The position numbers and the translations under genes were made by a program. A stretch of DNA of 64,000 nt. Source: Owenweeksia sp965229445 (GTDB lineage: Bacteria > Bacteroidota > Bacteroidia > Flavobacteriales > Schleiferiaceae). Positions within the stretch are counted from its first letter, which is position 1; each line of letters opens with the position of its first letter. Shown piece after piece: positions 55,592 to 64,000 of the stretch. The stretch is taken from contig OZ245876.1 of assembly GCA_965229445.1 (NCBI GenBank), positions 1,426,001-1,490,000 on the forward strand, given 5' to 3'. The notes below the pieces were generated by a model. The model had not been told where the DNA came from. It saw only the letters and a program-made list of their open reading frames with translations, and searched no databases.

Positions 55592-57481
55592 TCAAAGTAA
55601 GGATTCAGAGATGAATTCGCCGTGCTCATACACTTCCAGCTTGCATTTTTTACCGGACTCACTCCAGAAAGCTTGATTTCCATGTTTCTTTCCATCAACA
55701 AAATTAGCCGTGCACTGCAATTGACCGTTCTCGTAATACCATTTCCAATCCTTGGTTTGCTGGTCCATTTCAAACTCACCTTCCACCGCAATGTTTCCGT
55801 TTAAGTGATAATTGATGCTTTGGCCATTGAGTTGACCATGGACATAATGCGCCTCTTGTTGTATTTGTTCAGAATTAGGGTAAAACGTCTGCCAACGTCC
55901 ATCTCTTAATCCATCCTTAATCCTACCAGACTCATGAACCATTGTAGAATCGTCATAGTAGCTGATGTACTCTCCATTTCCTTGGGTAACCATGGCGTCA
56001 CCCTGGGGAGACCAGGCAGATTCAACAACAAATTTTCCGTCCTTCAATTCTCCTATTTCCTTGACATTTCCGTTGGAGTAATAGTTGGTCCAGGTGCCTA
56101 CCCTAAGGCCATTTGACACTTCACCTTCACTTAGTCTTTGACCATTTTCAGAATAAGAAATATAGGTACCGTTTCCATCTACAATTAATTTTTGCCCTTC
56201 AGGATTCCAGTAATTGAGAATCCTGGTTTTCTGATCGGCCAAGTATTCTGTCTCTTCACGGATAGACCCATCATCATGATAGAAGTTCCAAACACCAATC
56301 TGCTCTCCCTGTTTAAAAGAGCCCTGTGCCGCCAGCTTGCCATCTTCATAATAATACTTCCATACGCCTGATTGTCGGTCGCGCTCATATCGCCCTTCCT
56401 GGGCCAGGATGCCATTATCATGATACAGTCTAAAGCCACCTTGCAATCTGCCAATATGGTAGTTGCTAGAATCCACAAGGGTTCCATTCTCGTTATAATT
56501 TAACCAGATACTGTCTAACATGCCGTTTTTGTACCAGCCCGTTTGCATCAATTTACCCGAATCATAATACCAGATTGCTTCTCCTTCCTCAAGTCCGTTT
56601 TGGTAATTGATCATCAGCTGATTATTCCCTGATTCATAGTTATAATACCAAAGGCCTTGTTCTTCGCCGTTAACCAGTTTTCCACGTGATTGAACACGGC
56701 CATTTTCATGATGAAAAACTTGTTCTCCCGTAGCACCTTGAGAGAGTTTGTATCCGGCCAGAACCAGAACCACAAAGGAGAGTATTACCAGGGGAAGTCT
56801 CAAGTTGGACAAGACAGGAGTAAGGTCATCACCGTCCTCAATTTGTACGGGTATTTTTCTGAATGCCAGTTTGTATCCTTCAAAAATCGCGAAGCCATAA
56901 AACAACAAATCCATGAAACTGAAGGACTCTTTATAGATTAGAATAATGGTATCAACATCCAGAAAAGTGAGGGTTTCAAAGTAGCCCAGGCCTTCCGCTT
57001 GTGCAGCAAAACCCACCTGGCCAAAAAGATTGCCCAACAAACATCCCAGCAAGGCGAGAATCCCACCAATGTATCCGTAAATATCATCTATTCCAGCTCC
57101 AAAAAATCGGACACCAAAGCCCACCAAAAACCCTACGCCTACCGCCATATAACCAATTTGGTAGCCGGTTGACACAGTAATGGCGGCCCAGGCAATGGCG
57201 CAGATTAAAGAGAGAAATAAACCCCCTACAATGGCATAAACCAGGTTTTGGTGGGTTCTTAGCTGATCTTTAAGTTCCTCGGATAATTCAGAAATAACTT
57301 CCTGCGGACTCAAATCGCTGTCCTGAGATTTCTCAACAACTGATTCATCCCGATCAAAATTCTCGCAGTGTTCCTCAAAGTCGGCTACTTTGTTGGTGAG
57401 ACTGCAAATAAGACCTTGCTCCAGATCTAATTTTCGGTTGGTACATTTTTGACAAAACTGAAGATGTTGTTCCCTGGTCAT
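55592..57481 (-). CDS. Membrane protein with Cys4 cluster and YwqK/MORN-type repeats
   Basis: The protein has 629 residues. Residues 10-39 carry four cysteines (C10, C13, C26, C39: FCQKCTNRK, GLICSLTNK, EEHCENF) that could bind zinc. About four membrane helices follow between 80 and 200 (VYAIVGGLFLSLICAIAW, GYMAVGVGFLVGFGVRFFG, GILALLGCLLGNLFG), and one near 235 (LPLVILSFVVLVLAGY). The C-terminal 370 residues are YwqK/MORN-variant repeats of about 20-23 residues with YYENGKL/xGxWxxY patterns (LWYYNYESGNN, WKYYYEDGKLAAQG, TNYYSNGNVKEIG, WYYENGQLQC). Databases often call such proteins 'YwqK family antitoxin', but no toxin gene is nearby and that label should not be taken literally. Function is unknown. 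Confidence 0.85.
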   Translation of the reverse strand: MTREQHLQFCQKCTNRKLDLEQGLICSLTNKVADFEEHCENFDRDESVVEKSQDSDLSPQEVISELSEELKDQLRTHQNLVYAIVGGLFLSLICAIAWAAITVSTGYQIGYMAVGVGFLVGFGVRFFGAGIDDIYGYIGGILALLGCLLGNLFGQVGFAAQAEGLGYFETLTFLDVDTIILIYKESFSFMDLLFYGFAIFEGYKLAFRKIPVQIEDGDDLTPVLSNLRLPLVILSFVVLVLAGYKLSQGATGEQVFHHENGRVQSRGKLVNGEEQGLWYYNYESGNNQLMINYQNGLEEGEAIWYYDSGKLMQTGWYKNGMLDSIWLNYNENGTLVDSSNYHIGRLQGGFRLYHDNGILAQEGRYERDRQSGVWKYYYEDGKLAAQGSFKQGEQIGVWNFYHDDGSIREETEYLADQKTRILNYWNPEGQKLIVDGNGTYISYSENGQRLSEGEVSNGLRVGTWTNYYSNGNVKEIGELKDGKFVVESAWSPQGDAMVTQGNGEYISYYDDSTMVHESGRIKDGLRDGRWQTFYPNSEQIQQEAHYVHGQLNGQSINYHLNGNIAVEGEFEMDQQTKDWKWYYENGQLQCTANFVDGKKHGNQAFWSESGKKCKLEVYEHGEFISESLL

Positions 57482-57639
57482 GTGGATAATTTGAAATTGA
57501 AGACGGTCAATATAATACCAAGATTATTAATCCAATATGGATGAGAGCTGAAAGATCAAAACAAAAAGGCCAGAGGACTGCATGTTGGATTCTCACTGTG
57601 GCGTATGAATGGTTTTTCCAGTGCTGTATGGCGAGAATA

Positions 57640-58153
57640 TTAACTATGGATAGAAGTCTCGTAAATCCGGTATTCATCCACGGCCAGTTTCTTCTTATTT
57701 TCCAGAGGATAGTGGTCACTTGGCTCCAGGCCTAACTTTCAATTATTTGGATACTACGGGTATTTCTCTGATCTACCGGATACCTTATGTATTCCAATTC
57801 AAGATTTTTTAGGCTCCAATGCAACACATAAGGAACTATTTTGCTTGCTAATCCCGGGCCCTGAAAATCGTACTTAATCCATATTCCAAACTGAGGTTTT
57901 TTGCTAGCAATATCATGAAGGCCACAACAACCAGCATATTCAGTGCGATAGAGGATAACCCAAATAAGGTCTGTAGCCGCCTCTATTTGTGCCATTGATT
58001 AATTAATAAACGCAACCGTGTCTTCTATTTATTGGAAACCGTATCTATTGGAAGAAATTCTATAATACGCTCATCAAAATGTTGGAATATGTGGTGAGCG
58101 AAATCCAAATTGATGGGAACCAGTGCTATATGATGATCTAACTGCAACTTCAT
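57640..58153 (-). pseudogene. GNAT-family N-acetyltransferase pseudogene (two frameshifts, one nonsense codon)
   Basis: Three pieces on the minus strand add up to one GNAT of about 171 residues. Piece 1 starts at the ATG 58153 (MKLQLDHHIALVPINLDFAH, 42 codons) and ends at a TAG at 58025-58027. A one-base shift reopens the frame as IEDTVAFIN, then a TAA at 57999-58001 interrupts it before SMAQIEAATDLIWVILY. Piece 2 includes the acetyl-CoA loop in GIWIKYDFQGPGLASKIVPY and ELEYIRYPVDQRNTRSIQII, ending at a TAG. Another one-base shift reads LEPSDHYPLENKKKLAVDEY and ends at 57640. Each shift equals one missing base. The nonsense codon argues that this is real decay, not only sequencing error. Confidence 0.8.
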
Positions 58154-58260
58154 ATAGGTGGTTATGATTCCATATGTATTTTCTGATGGAGTATAGGGCT
58201 ACAGCTTGAATCATAAAAATTCACCGGAATCCGACTTCGGTAAATTGCTCGGTTGGCGAA

Positions 58261-59640
58261 TTACCGATTGGACAATGCGTGCATGGCAGCTCGAAACTTA
58301 CTCCTGACCTGACTTTGATTGAAGTGCGCTCCATTTTCAACAATCATTTCACCATGAGAGATAGTAGCCGACTGCATAGCACTGTCTGAGGCATATACAA
58401 TGGTAGATGCCAGATTCTGATCACTACAATTGGTGAGGAGAGGATGATTCCCATCAAGGATACATGCGTTTAAGGGCTCACCAACTTTAAAGAATTCTTC
58501 CTCCAGGTTGTTCATCGCTCTCCTCCCGGTAAGGCATGACATTTCCAATGCATAAGTACCTCCATCCGCTTGCTGAGGGGAGAAGTAGGTATTTCGCTTA
58601 TGCGAGATCAATCGTTGACCGTAATCCAATAATCTTAACTCTTCCAGAGGATTGAGTCCCACATGACTATCGGTTCCAATGCTCCATCTCCCACCATTAT
58701 TTTGAAATGCGCTTAAAGGAAATAATCCATCACCCAAATTTCCTTCGGTGCTGGGACATAAAACGACATTTGCCTTGCTCTTGGCTAATCCGGAGGTTTC
58801 CATATCCGTTAGATGAGTGGCATGTACCAAATGAAAGCGATCACTTAGCTCCACATTTTCCAATAACCATTCTACCGGTCGCTTACCCAGGTAGTTAATG
58901 GAATCTTCAATCTCTTTAAGTTGTTCGGAAACATGTATGTGAAAGGGCACTTTTTGGGGACCATATTTGGCTACCTCTATGATATTGACGGGTTCGACAC
59001 CGCGCATAGAATGAATTCCCAACGCAATATTGGCATGTCTATAATCCTCACAGGCTTCGCCACTTGCTTCAAGCAATTTTAAATACTCCTCAATGGTAGG
59101 AGAAATAAAGCGTCTTTGTCTGGTAGTAGGGGCCTGGCCAAAACCTCCTTTTTGGTAAAAAATCGGACAGAGTGTGATGCCAATTCCTGCAGTTTCAGCA
59201 GCTTTAATCAACCGGCTACCCATCTCTGCAAGCTGATTATAGGGCTTACCATTCTTATCGTGATGTAAGTAATGAAATTCAGCCACATTGGTATAGCCAT
59301 GACGTGCCATCTCCGAGTAAAGCATGGTAGCAATGGCTTCCAGCTGATCAGGATCCACACTTAAGGCTAATTGATACATCGCTTCACGCCAACCCCAAAA
59401 ATCATCCGGATTCGCCGCCTCTTTATGTCTTTCAGCTAATCCGGCCATAGCATACTGAAAAGCATGAGAATGAGCATTTTGAAAGCCTGGAATGGCGATA
59501 AATTTGGATTCCTCCTTCTTTAGATTCTTACCTGTGGCCTTGGATATGTCTGTGATAAGTCCCGACGCATCAACATGCACTACCACATCGCTGAGCCATC
59601 CTGATTTTTGCAATAGCTTGTAAAAGAAGTACTTTTTCAT
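58261..59640 (-). CDS. hutF: Formimidoylglutamate deiminase
   Basis: HutF hydrolyses N-formimidoyl-glutamate to N-formyl-glutamate and ammonia. The 459-residue protein is an amidohydrolase-superfamily enzyme with metal ligands in PGFQNAHSHAFQYAMAG (the HxH motif), HIHVSEQ, HATHL and GTDSHVGLNP. SEMARHGYTNVAEFHYLHH and LCPIFYQKGGFG are typical of HutF. ATG at 59640 (MKKYFFYKLL) is preferred over 59655. It is directly followed upstream by hutG on the same strand (25 bases apart), so hutG-hutF is an operon completing the formylglutamate branch of histidine degradation. Confidence 0.95.
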   Translation of the reverse strand: MKKYFFYKLLQKSGWLSDVVVHVDASGLITDISKATGKNLKKEESKFIAIPGFQNAHSHAFQYAMAGLAERHKEAANPDDFWGWREAMYQLALSVDPDQLEAIATMLYSEMARHGYTNVAEFHYLHHDKNGKPYNQLAEMGSRLIKAAETAGIGITLCPIFYQKGGFGQAPTTRQRRFISPTIEEYLKLLEASGEACEDYRHANIALGIHSMRGVEPVNIIEVAKYGPQKVPFHIHVSEQLKEIEDSINYLGKRPVEWLLENVELSDRFHLVHATHLTDMETSGLAKSKANVVLCPSTEGNLGDGLFPLSAFQNNGGRWSIGTDSHVGLNPLEELRLLDYGQRLISHKRNTYFSPQQADGGTYALEMSCLTGRRAMNNLEEEFFKVGEPLNACILDGNHPLLTNCSDQNLASTIVYASDSAMQSATISHGEMIVENGAHFNQSQVRSKFRAAMHALSNR

Positions 59641-59664
59641 TCCTGGCAATATCAATCTTCGTTT

Positions 59665-60471
59665 TTAAATCAATTGGATGGTCTTAGCCAATGCTGTAAT
59701 GGTGTTTTCCAATACGGCTATTACTCCTGCAGCTCGTTCTTTGTTATAAGTGATCTCATTATCATCCATATATAATATCTTGTTCATTTCCAGTTGTAGC
59801 GCATGGATGTTGTTTTTTGGTTTCCCGAAATAGCGCGTAATATGGCCACCTTTAAAGGGGGTATTATGACTCACTGCAAATTTCCCGGATTCAAGATTTT
59901 TTAGTGCCGTATTGATTATTTCGGGATGGGCGGTTTTACCCTCATTATCTCCTAAGATCATATCGGGAAAGGCATCTTTCTGTATGGTACTTACCCGGTG
60001 TCTGATGGAATGCGCATCCCATAAGAGGACCTTACCAAATTGTTTTTTACGCTCTTCCAACAGAGATTCCAATTGATTATAGTAAGGCCAATAATATTGG
60101 TTAAGTCGCCTTTGTTTTTCAGTAGCATCCGGTTCAAATTTCTTTGCTTTATACAGATCATTTCCGTAAAAATCTGTGGTGGGCGTACAGCTGGTAATAA
60201 GTCTGCCATCATGGTATAAGGGTGTACTTTCCGGATCTCTGTTTAAATCAACTACCCACCGACTTAAATTGGCTTTAATAATGCTAATACCCTGATTTTG
60301 AGCAAAATTGTAAAGTTTATGCACAAACCAATCGGTATCGTCCACCATTTTCCGCATCCGTTTTTTATAGAGGTTTTTCACTTCCGGAGGAAATTTAGTT
60401 CCGGCATGTGGGACGCTAATGATGATTGGCACCGGAGGTGTGCTGGGATGCTTGATATGATATAAGTGCAT
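59665..60471 (-). CDS. hutG: N-formylglutamate amidohydrolase
   Basis: This 268-residue protein belongs to the N-formylglutamate amidohydrolase (FGase) family, which releases glutamate and formate in the last step of the HutF route. Signatures are ISVPHAGTKFPPEV, DDTDWFVHKLY, SRWVVDLNRDPESTPLY, LLWDAHSIRH and HALQLEMNKILYMD. It is not of the arginase-like HutG type that hydrolyses formimidoylglutamate. It lies upstream of hutF on the same strand. With hutH at 20.2-21.7 kb, three of the pathway enzymes are in the window. Confidence 0.93.
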   Translation of the reverse strand: MHLYHIKHPSTPPVPIIISVPHAGTKFPPEVKNLYKKRMRKMVDDTDWFVHKLYNFAQNQGISIIKANLSRWVVDLNRDPESTPLYHDGRLITSCTPTTDFYGNDLYKAKKFEPDATEKQRRLNQYYWPYYNQLESLLEERKKQFGKVLLWDAHSIRHRVSTIQKDAFPDMILGDNEGKTAHPEIINTALKNLESGKFAVSHNTPFKGGHITRYFGKPKNNIHALQLEMNKILYMDDNEITYNKERAAGVIAVLENTITALAKTIQLI

Positions 60472-60714
60472 ACCACAAAATTATGGTAGATATCCTTGCT
60501 ATGGATAAAAATGATGAGGGATTGTTGGTGATCATACTTATTGCTTAGGAATTAGCGAAACTCCCGGTGGCCCACATATTCCAATTAGGCAGAGATGGGA
60601 ATATAAAGGTATTCCCTGCATACTTGAGAGCAATCACCATGTTATCGGTTCCGGGGTACTAAAGTGGCTGTTTGCACGCGATATCGGAGCGTCTTGAATT
60701 CACCTTATAACAGC

Positions 60715-61706
60715 CTAGAAGTAGCCTGGTAAGTGTTTCAACAATTGCTGTTTTCGTTCTTCCTTTAGGCCGTATTTGGGTTCGGGCCAGTGCAGATTTT
60801 CGCAATACTTGATTGTGGTGTGGAGGGCTTTTTCAAAATGAGTAGGGACCACCTTGAGCACGTGCTGCATTTTATAATTGCTGTAGGTGAAATTGTCTGA
60901 GTTTAACCAAAGGGGCATATCAACCCATGGGGTGATTCGTGAGAGGCCAGGTATTCAGCAGATCCATTCACTATTTTAAAATCGCTTTGAAGAAGTTGTC
61001 TGGCCGAAAGAACTATTTGTTTGAAACTCGTATTGGGATTGGATATGAACTTGAATATTTGGTGGGAGGGAGCATTACTCAGTGTCTGAAGAATGCTTCT
61101 GACGATATCGAGCACATAGGTGGTAGAAAAAAGGCGTTCGCCCATTTCAGGCAAGAGCAATTGATTTTTAGATTTTACTTGATGGAGCCAATAATAGAGA
61201 CGGTCGGTCGGGTCATATTTACCGAATACCAGAGCTGGGCGCAGAATGGTATAAGGCAACCCGGAATCTTGCAGAATTCGTTCACATTCTGCTTTTCTAT
61301 GGCCATAGCTAGCCACACTGCCGTCTGTCCTTTGCTCATAGCTACACCTGAGGGTGGCCGCTTCCTCATCTCTGAATAGTTCCTTATGTTTCAAGCTGTT
61401 GTAAACGGAGCAGGTAGAAACAAAAATGTACTGCTCTATATTTTCTATGCAGCTGAGAAGGCTCTGCAAATCATCTGGATAATAGCAGGAAAGATCAATT
61501 ATAGAGTGCCATTTAACGTCTGCAACCTGTTCTATATCCTTAGATTCTCTAGTACCTTTTATTTTATGAATCTTGGGAAATAGATCAGTTCGAGTAATTT
61601 GTCTGTTGAAAAGCGTCACTTCATACTCACCTAATTGCCACAAATACTCTACAAGATTGCGACCTATAAAGTTGGTTCCGCCCAGGATGAGCATTTTGTT
61701 CTTCAT
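60715..61706 (-). pseudogene. NAD-dependent epimerase/dehydratase (SDR) gene with one frameshift
   Basis: The main frame (61706 to 60903) encodes a Rossmann-fold SDR: ILGGTNFIGRNLVEYL, IIDLSCYYPDDL, YIFVSTCSVYNS and ILRPALVFGKYDPTDR. It breaks off at HESPHGLICPFG. A second frame (to 60715) continues as TPWVDMPLWLNSDNFTYSNY and PKYGLKEERKQQLLKHLPGYF, the usual C-terminal part of such epimerases. Adding one A (HE-ITPWVD) near 60930 rejoins them into about 330 residues. The short ORF 60715-60918 alone is thus the lost C-terminus. It is either a fresh pseudogene or a one-base sequencing error in an A run. The substrate is unknown. Confidence 0.8.
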
Positions 61707-61835
61707 TATTATTTGTTGTGCAGTGGATCTGCCTGCTAAATGGTGCCTTAAGTTGACCTTAGCCTACATGGCTATCTGAAAAGAGGCAAAGTACGCCGAA
61801 ATAGACTTTAAACCTGGACCTGATTATAGCAGTGG

Positions 61836-62330
61836 TTAATCCTTATCACTAGCTGTAAGCTCTCTGCAGTAGGTATCTATCTCCGCTAATTGTGATGCAT
61901 ACATCTGAGCCAGCGTTCTGGTATCTCCAGCGTCAAAAGGTCGTTCATTACCGTTCTCCATTAGAAAATCCAGATATGAACATGATTGTGGGTTTTTTGG
62001 ATCTACTTGCAGCATCTTTATGAGCAAGTCTATATGCTCTCGGTAGTATATGTTCCGCACAACGCGACTCGTTACGTTCACTAATGTTGATTTAACAGGT
62101 TCAAGAGATTTTAGATACAGCTGTTGCAGACACCTAATTTTGAAATCAATCACCACATATTCATTTGGATACTTTTCCAGAAGTTTGTCTGCCTTGTGGT
62201 CTGCTTTATAGATGTCCCCGGTATTAAGCAGGTCTTCATACTTCTTAAGTTTCTTCATGTCCTTGTCCGAAACCTGGGCACTGAGAATAGGAGTTAAACA
62301 GCTTAGAAGTAATAGAAGAAACAGTCTCAT
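61836..62330 (-). CDS. Small secreted protein, TPR-like, unknown function
   Basis: The 164-residue protein has a signal peptide (MRLFLLLLLSCLTPILSAQ) and a helical mature part with TPR-like stretches (LNTGDIYKADHKADKLLEKY, LIKMLQVDPKNPQS). No family is recognised. Two cysteines near the middle (RCLQQ and QSCSY) and one near the end (TYCREL) are present. It is downstream of the SDR-DUF2867 gene, 57 bases apart, on the same strand and may be co-transcribed with it. Confidence 0.75.
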   Translation of the reverse strand: MRLFLLLLLSCLTPILSAQVSDKDMKKLKKYEDLLNTGDIYKADHKADKLLEKYPNEYVVIDFKIRCLQQLYLKSLEPVKSTLVNVTSRVVRNIYYREHIDLLIKMLQVDPKNPQSCSYLDFLMENGNERPFDAGDTRTLAQMYASQLAEIDTYCRELTASDKD

Positions 62331-62387
62331 TTTTAGATTATTAAGCTGCGTTGCAGACTTTTCGCAAAAGTAGAAAAAGCATAGAGG

Positions 62388-63815
62388 TCAGGGTAGTTTG
62401 CCCTTACTGATATTATTGAGCATGCCATTGAAGATTAAACCATGAAATGGTGCCACTGCGTACCAATACAATCTCCCGGCAATTCCCAACGGCCGGAAGG
62501 TAGCGGTTTGTTCTAGTTTGTTCCCCACCATTTTGAATTCCAACCATGCTTCTCCCGGTAGTTTCATTTCTGCAAATAATAACATACGTCCTTTATCCTT
62601 ATTGGCATATAAAACTCGCCAAAAGTCAATGGTGTCTCCCGCATTTATGGAGGTCTTACTGGTGCGTCCTCTTCTTAATCCAACGCCACCAACCAGCTTA
62701 TCCAGAATACCCCTTAATTTCCACAACCCATTGGCATAATACCAACCGGTTTCCCCACCAATGCTCCAAATCCTATTCAGACATTCTTCAACATTTTCAA
62801 CCTCTCTGCTGCGCTTATCTTTGAAACAACCATAGGTCGGAACTTCGATAAATTCTGAAATATCGAAGTCTATGCCGCTACTCGAGTAGGAATCCTTCCA
62901 GCTGGAAAGAATGGCATTATTCTCAATTCTGTTAAATGCTCTCTTAAGTGCATCGTGATAGCTCAGCGGTTTGAGGTCTAAAATTGAATTGATGCGTTGC
63001 TCACTACAAACCACTTCCACCTTCATGCTATCTACGAGGGAAACAGCTAACTTATAAGAAGTTGAAGTTACAAAGTACAGCCAGTAAGAGGATAGTCTTG
63101 GAGTCATAACGGGTACCACCAATATTCTTCGTTTAAGCTTGCGAATTTGAGCAAACCCAAGGAGCATTTGCTTGTAGGTAAGAACATCCGGACCACCGAT
63201 GTCGAAATGCTCATTATAGGTTTCCGGCTTAAACAGTGCCCCGGAAAGAAAGGAAATGACATCGGAGATACCTATGGGTTGACATTTCGTATTTAGCCAT
63301 TTCGGAGCGATCATTACCGGTAACTTCTCCACTAAATCTCTTATGATTTCAAATGAAGCACTGCCCGAACCGATAATAATGCCAGCCCTTAAAGCGGTAA
63401 AGTTATACCGACCCTTGCTAAGCTCAGTTTCTACGTTTTTTCTGGAGCTTAAGTGCTCAGACAACTCGGAGTCATTGACGATGCCACTTAAGTAGATCAC
63501 ATGCTCCACTTTTGTGTTTTTGAGCGCATTTCGAAAGTTAATGGCTGAAATCTCTTCCAGTTTCTTGTAATCTTTAGCGGAGGCCATGGAGTGCACCAAA
63601 TAATAAGCGCCATCAATATCTGAAGGTATCTTTGCTAATGAGGATTCATCGAGTAAATCAACCTCTATGACAGAAATGTTTGGTTTCAAAGACTCAGGAG
63701 GGTTGAATCTTTTCACATCCCTTACACAGCAAACCACCTCATGGCCGGCTTCTACCAGCACAGGAAGCAATCGTTTGCCAATGTATCCGGTAGACCCCGT
63801 CAGCAATATTTTCAT
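62388..63815 (-). CDS. SDR family NAD(P)-binding protein with DUF2867 C-terminal domain
   Basis: This 475-residue protein has an N-terminal atypical SDR domain (residues 1-290): MKILLTGSTGYIGKRLLP with the dinucleotide-binding GxxGxxG, YYLVHSMASAKDY, IYLSGIVND and FTALRAGIIIGSGS. The C-terminal DUF2867 domain (about 310-475) shows GGETGWYYANGLWKLRGILD, DFWRVLYANKDKGRMLLFAE and ATFRPLGIAGRLYWYAVAPF. Such fusions are common in Bacteroidota and are thought to be oxidoreductases or quinone-related enzymes, but the reaction is unknown. It is the most upstream complete minus-strand gene at the right end. Confidence 0.9.
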   Translation of the reverse strand: MKILLTGSTGYIGKRLLPVLVEAGHEVVCCVRDVKRFNPPESLKPNISVIEVDLLDESSLAKIPSDIDGAYYLVHSMASAKDYKKLEEISAINFRNALKNTKVEHVIYLSGIVNDSELSEHLSSRKNVETELSKGRYNFTALRAGIIIGSGSASFEIIRDLVEKLPVMIAPKWLNTKCQPIGISDVISFLSGALFKPETYNEHFDIGGPDVLTYKQMLLGFAQIRKLKRRILVVPVMTPRLSSYWLYFVTSTSYKLAVSLVDSMKVEVVCSEQRINSILDLKPLSYHDALKRAFNRIENNAILSSWKDSYSSSGIDFDISEFIEVPTYGCFKDKRSREVENVEECLNRIWSIGGETGWYYANGLWKLRGILDKLVGGVGLRRGRTSKTSINAGDTIDFWRVLYANKDKGRMLLFAEMKLPGEAWLEFKMVGNKLEQTATFRPLGIAGRLYWYAVAPFHGLIFNGMLNNISKGKLP

Positions 63816-63946
63816 TTTACATTACAATGAATTAATAATGAAGCACTCAACACAGAAACAAGGGATAATGTTGAGTGCAGGGCATCACATGGAATACGCC
63901 CCAGTTGATTTATATAATAGGCTTATCACTTAGGGGAAAGCAAGGC

Positions 63947-64000
63947 CTATGCTTTCTTCCTCAATATTTTCTCCATTTTCCGACCCTTCGCCAACTCATC
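63947..64000 (-). CDS. 3' end of a gene entering from the right edge
   Basis: The last 54 bases on the minus strand read in an open frame DELAKGRKMEKILRKKA and a TAG stop at 63947-63949. This is a basic, helical C-terminus of a gene whose body is outside the window. Family not recognised. The gap to the SDR-DUF2867 gene start is about 130 bases. Confidence 0.45.
   Translation of the reverse strand, partial: DELAKGRKMEKILRKKA

Noticed and set aside
57507..57719. 70-codon minus-strand frame
   Set aside because: Third-frame shadow of the GNAT pseudogene's C-terminal part.
1..64000. tRNA or rRNA genes
   Set aside because: No T-arm GGTTCGA-type motif with cloverleaf context, and no rRNA-like sequence, was noticed on either strand by eye; a covariance-model search would be decisive.

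Overview
The window is a stretch of Bacteroidota chromosome, most likely from the order Flavobacteriales. Four things point there. Secreted proteins end in type IX secretion (T9SS) sorting domains of both the 'YPNP' type and the gliding-motility C-terminal type. Promoters where visible match the TAnnTTTG -7 element of this phylum. The Cas9 is a long type II-C protein with a Bacteroidota-style tracrRNA. The gene families (DUF4159, CarboxypepD-TonB receptor, YwqK/MORN proteins, THUMP-like methyltransferase) also fit. Genus cannot be assigned from the sequence.

Region 1-7.2 kb is a type II-C CRISPR-Cas locus: the 5' part of cas2 (cut by the left edge), cas1, a tracrRNA gene with a strong intrinsic terminator, about 1.2 kb without recognisable genes, and a divergent 1388-residue cas9. 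No CRISPR array is visible; it is probably beyond the left edge. A 15-base copy of the tracrRNA anti-repeat sits alone upstream of cas9. The bases next to it share a 10-base word with the cas9 5' region, which raises the possibility of a self-regulatory guide RNA.

Region 7.2-15.5 kb holds housekeeping and envelope genes: a metallophosphoesterase, truA, an ABC exporter, an outer-membrane barrel protein, a small membrane protein, a TonB-dependent receptor of the haem/haemoglobin type and an SPFH/band-7 protein. Region 15.5-17.8 kb is non-coding repeat DNA: three tandem ~608-bp units, each with at least five inverted repeats, flanked by AATGTG-rich satellite and 76-bp tandem repeats. One diverged fragment of the same element lies just downstream of cas9.

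Region 17.8-26.9 kb carries a membrane J-domain protein, hisS overlapping hutH, a 1075-residue T9SS surface protein, a SAM methyltransferase and a DUF4159 protein. Region 27-40.5 kb is occupied by two tandem giant paralogues (about 2240 and 2213 residues), each built from alternating FN3 and MAM-like modules, three PKD domains and a T9SS tail. Region 40.4-46.7 kb has rsmE, tsaD and a TamB-family gene whose only credible start is a non-standard ATT codon.

Region 46.9-57.5 kb, all on the minus strand, includes a secreted plastocyanin-like protein, a VWA protein with a membrane partner, a Crp-like regulator upstream of pirin/DUF5996/DUF1428 genes, a YafK-type L,D-transpeptidase-like protein and a YwqK/MORN repeat protein. 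Region 57.6-64 kb has a GNAT acetyltransferase pseudogene with three lesions, hutF and hutG, a frameshifted NAD-dependent epimerase gene, a small secreted protein and a long SDR-DUF2867 protein. hutH, hutF and hutG together imply the histidine degradation route through formimidoylglutamate deiminase and N-formylglutamate hydrolysis; hutU and hutI are not in the window.
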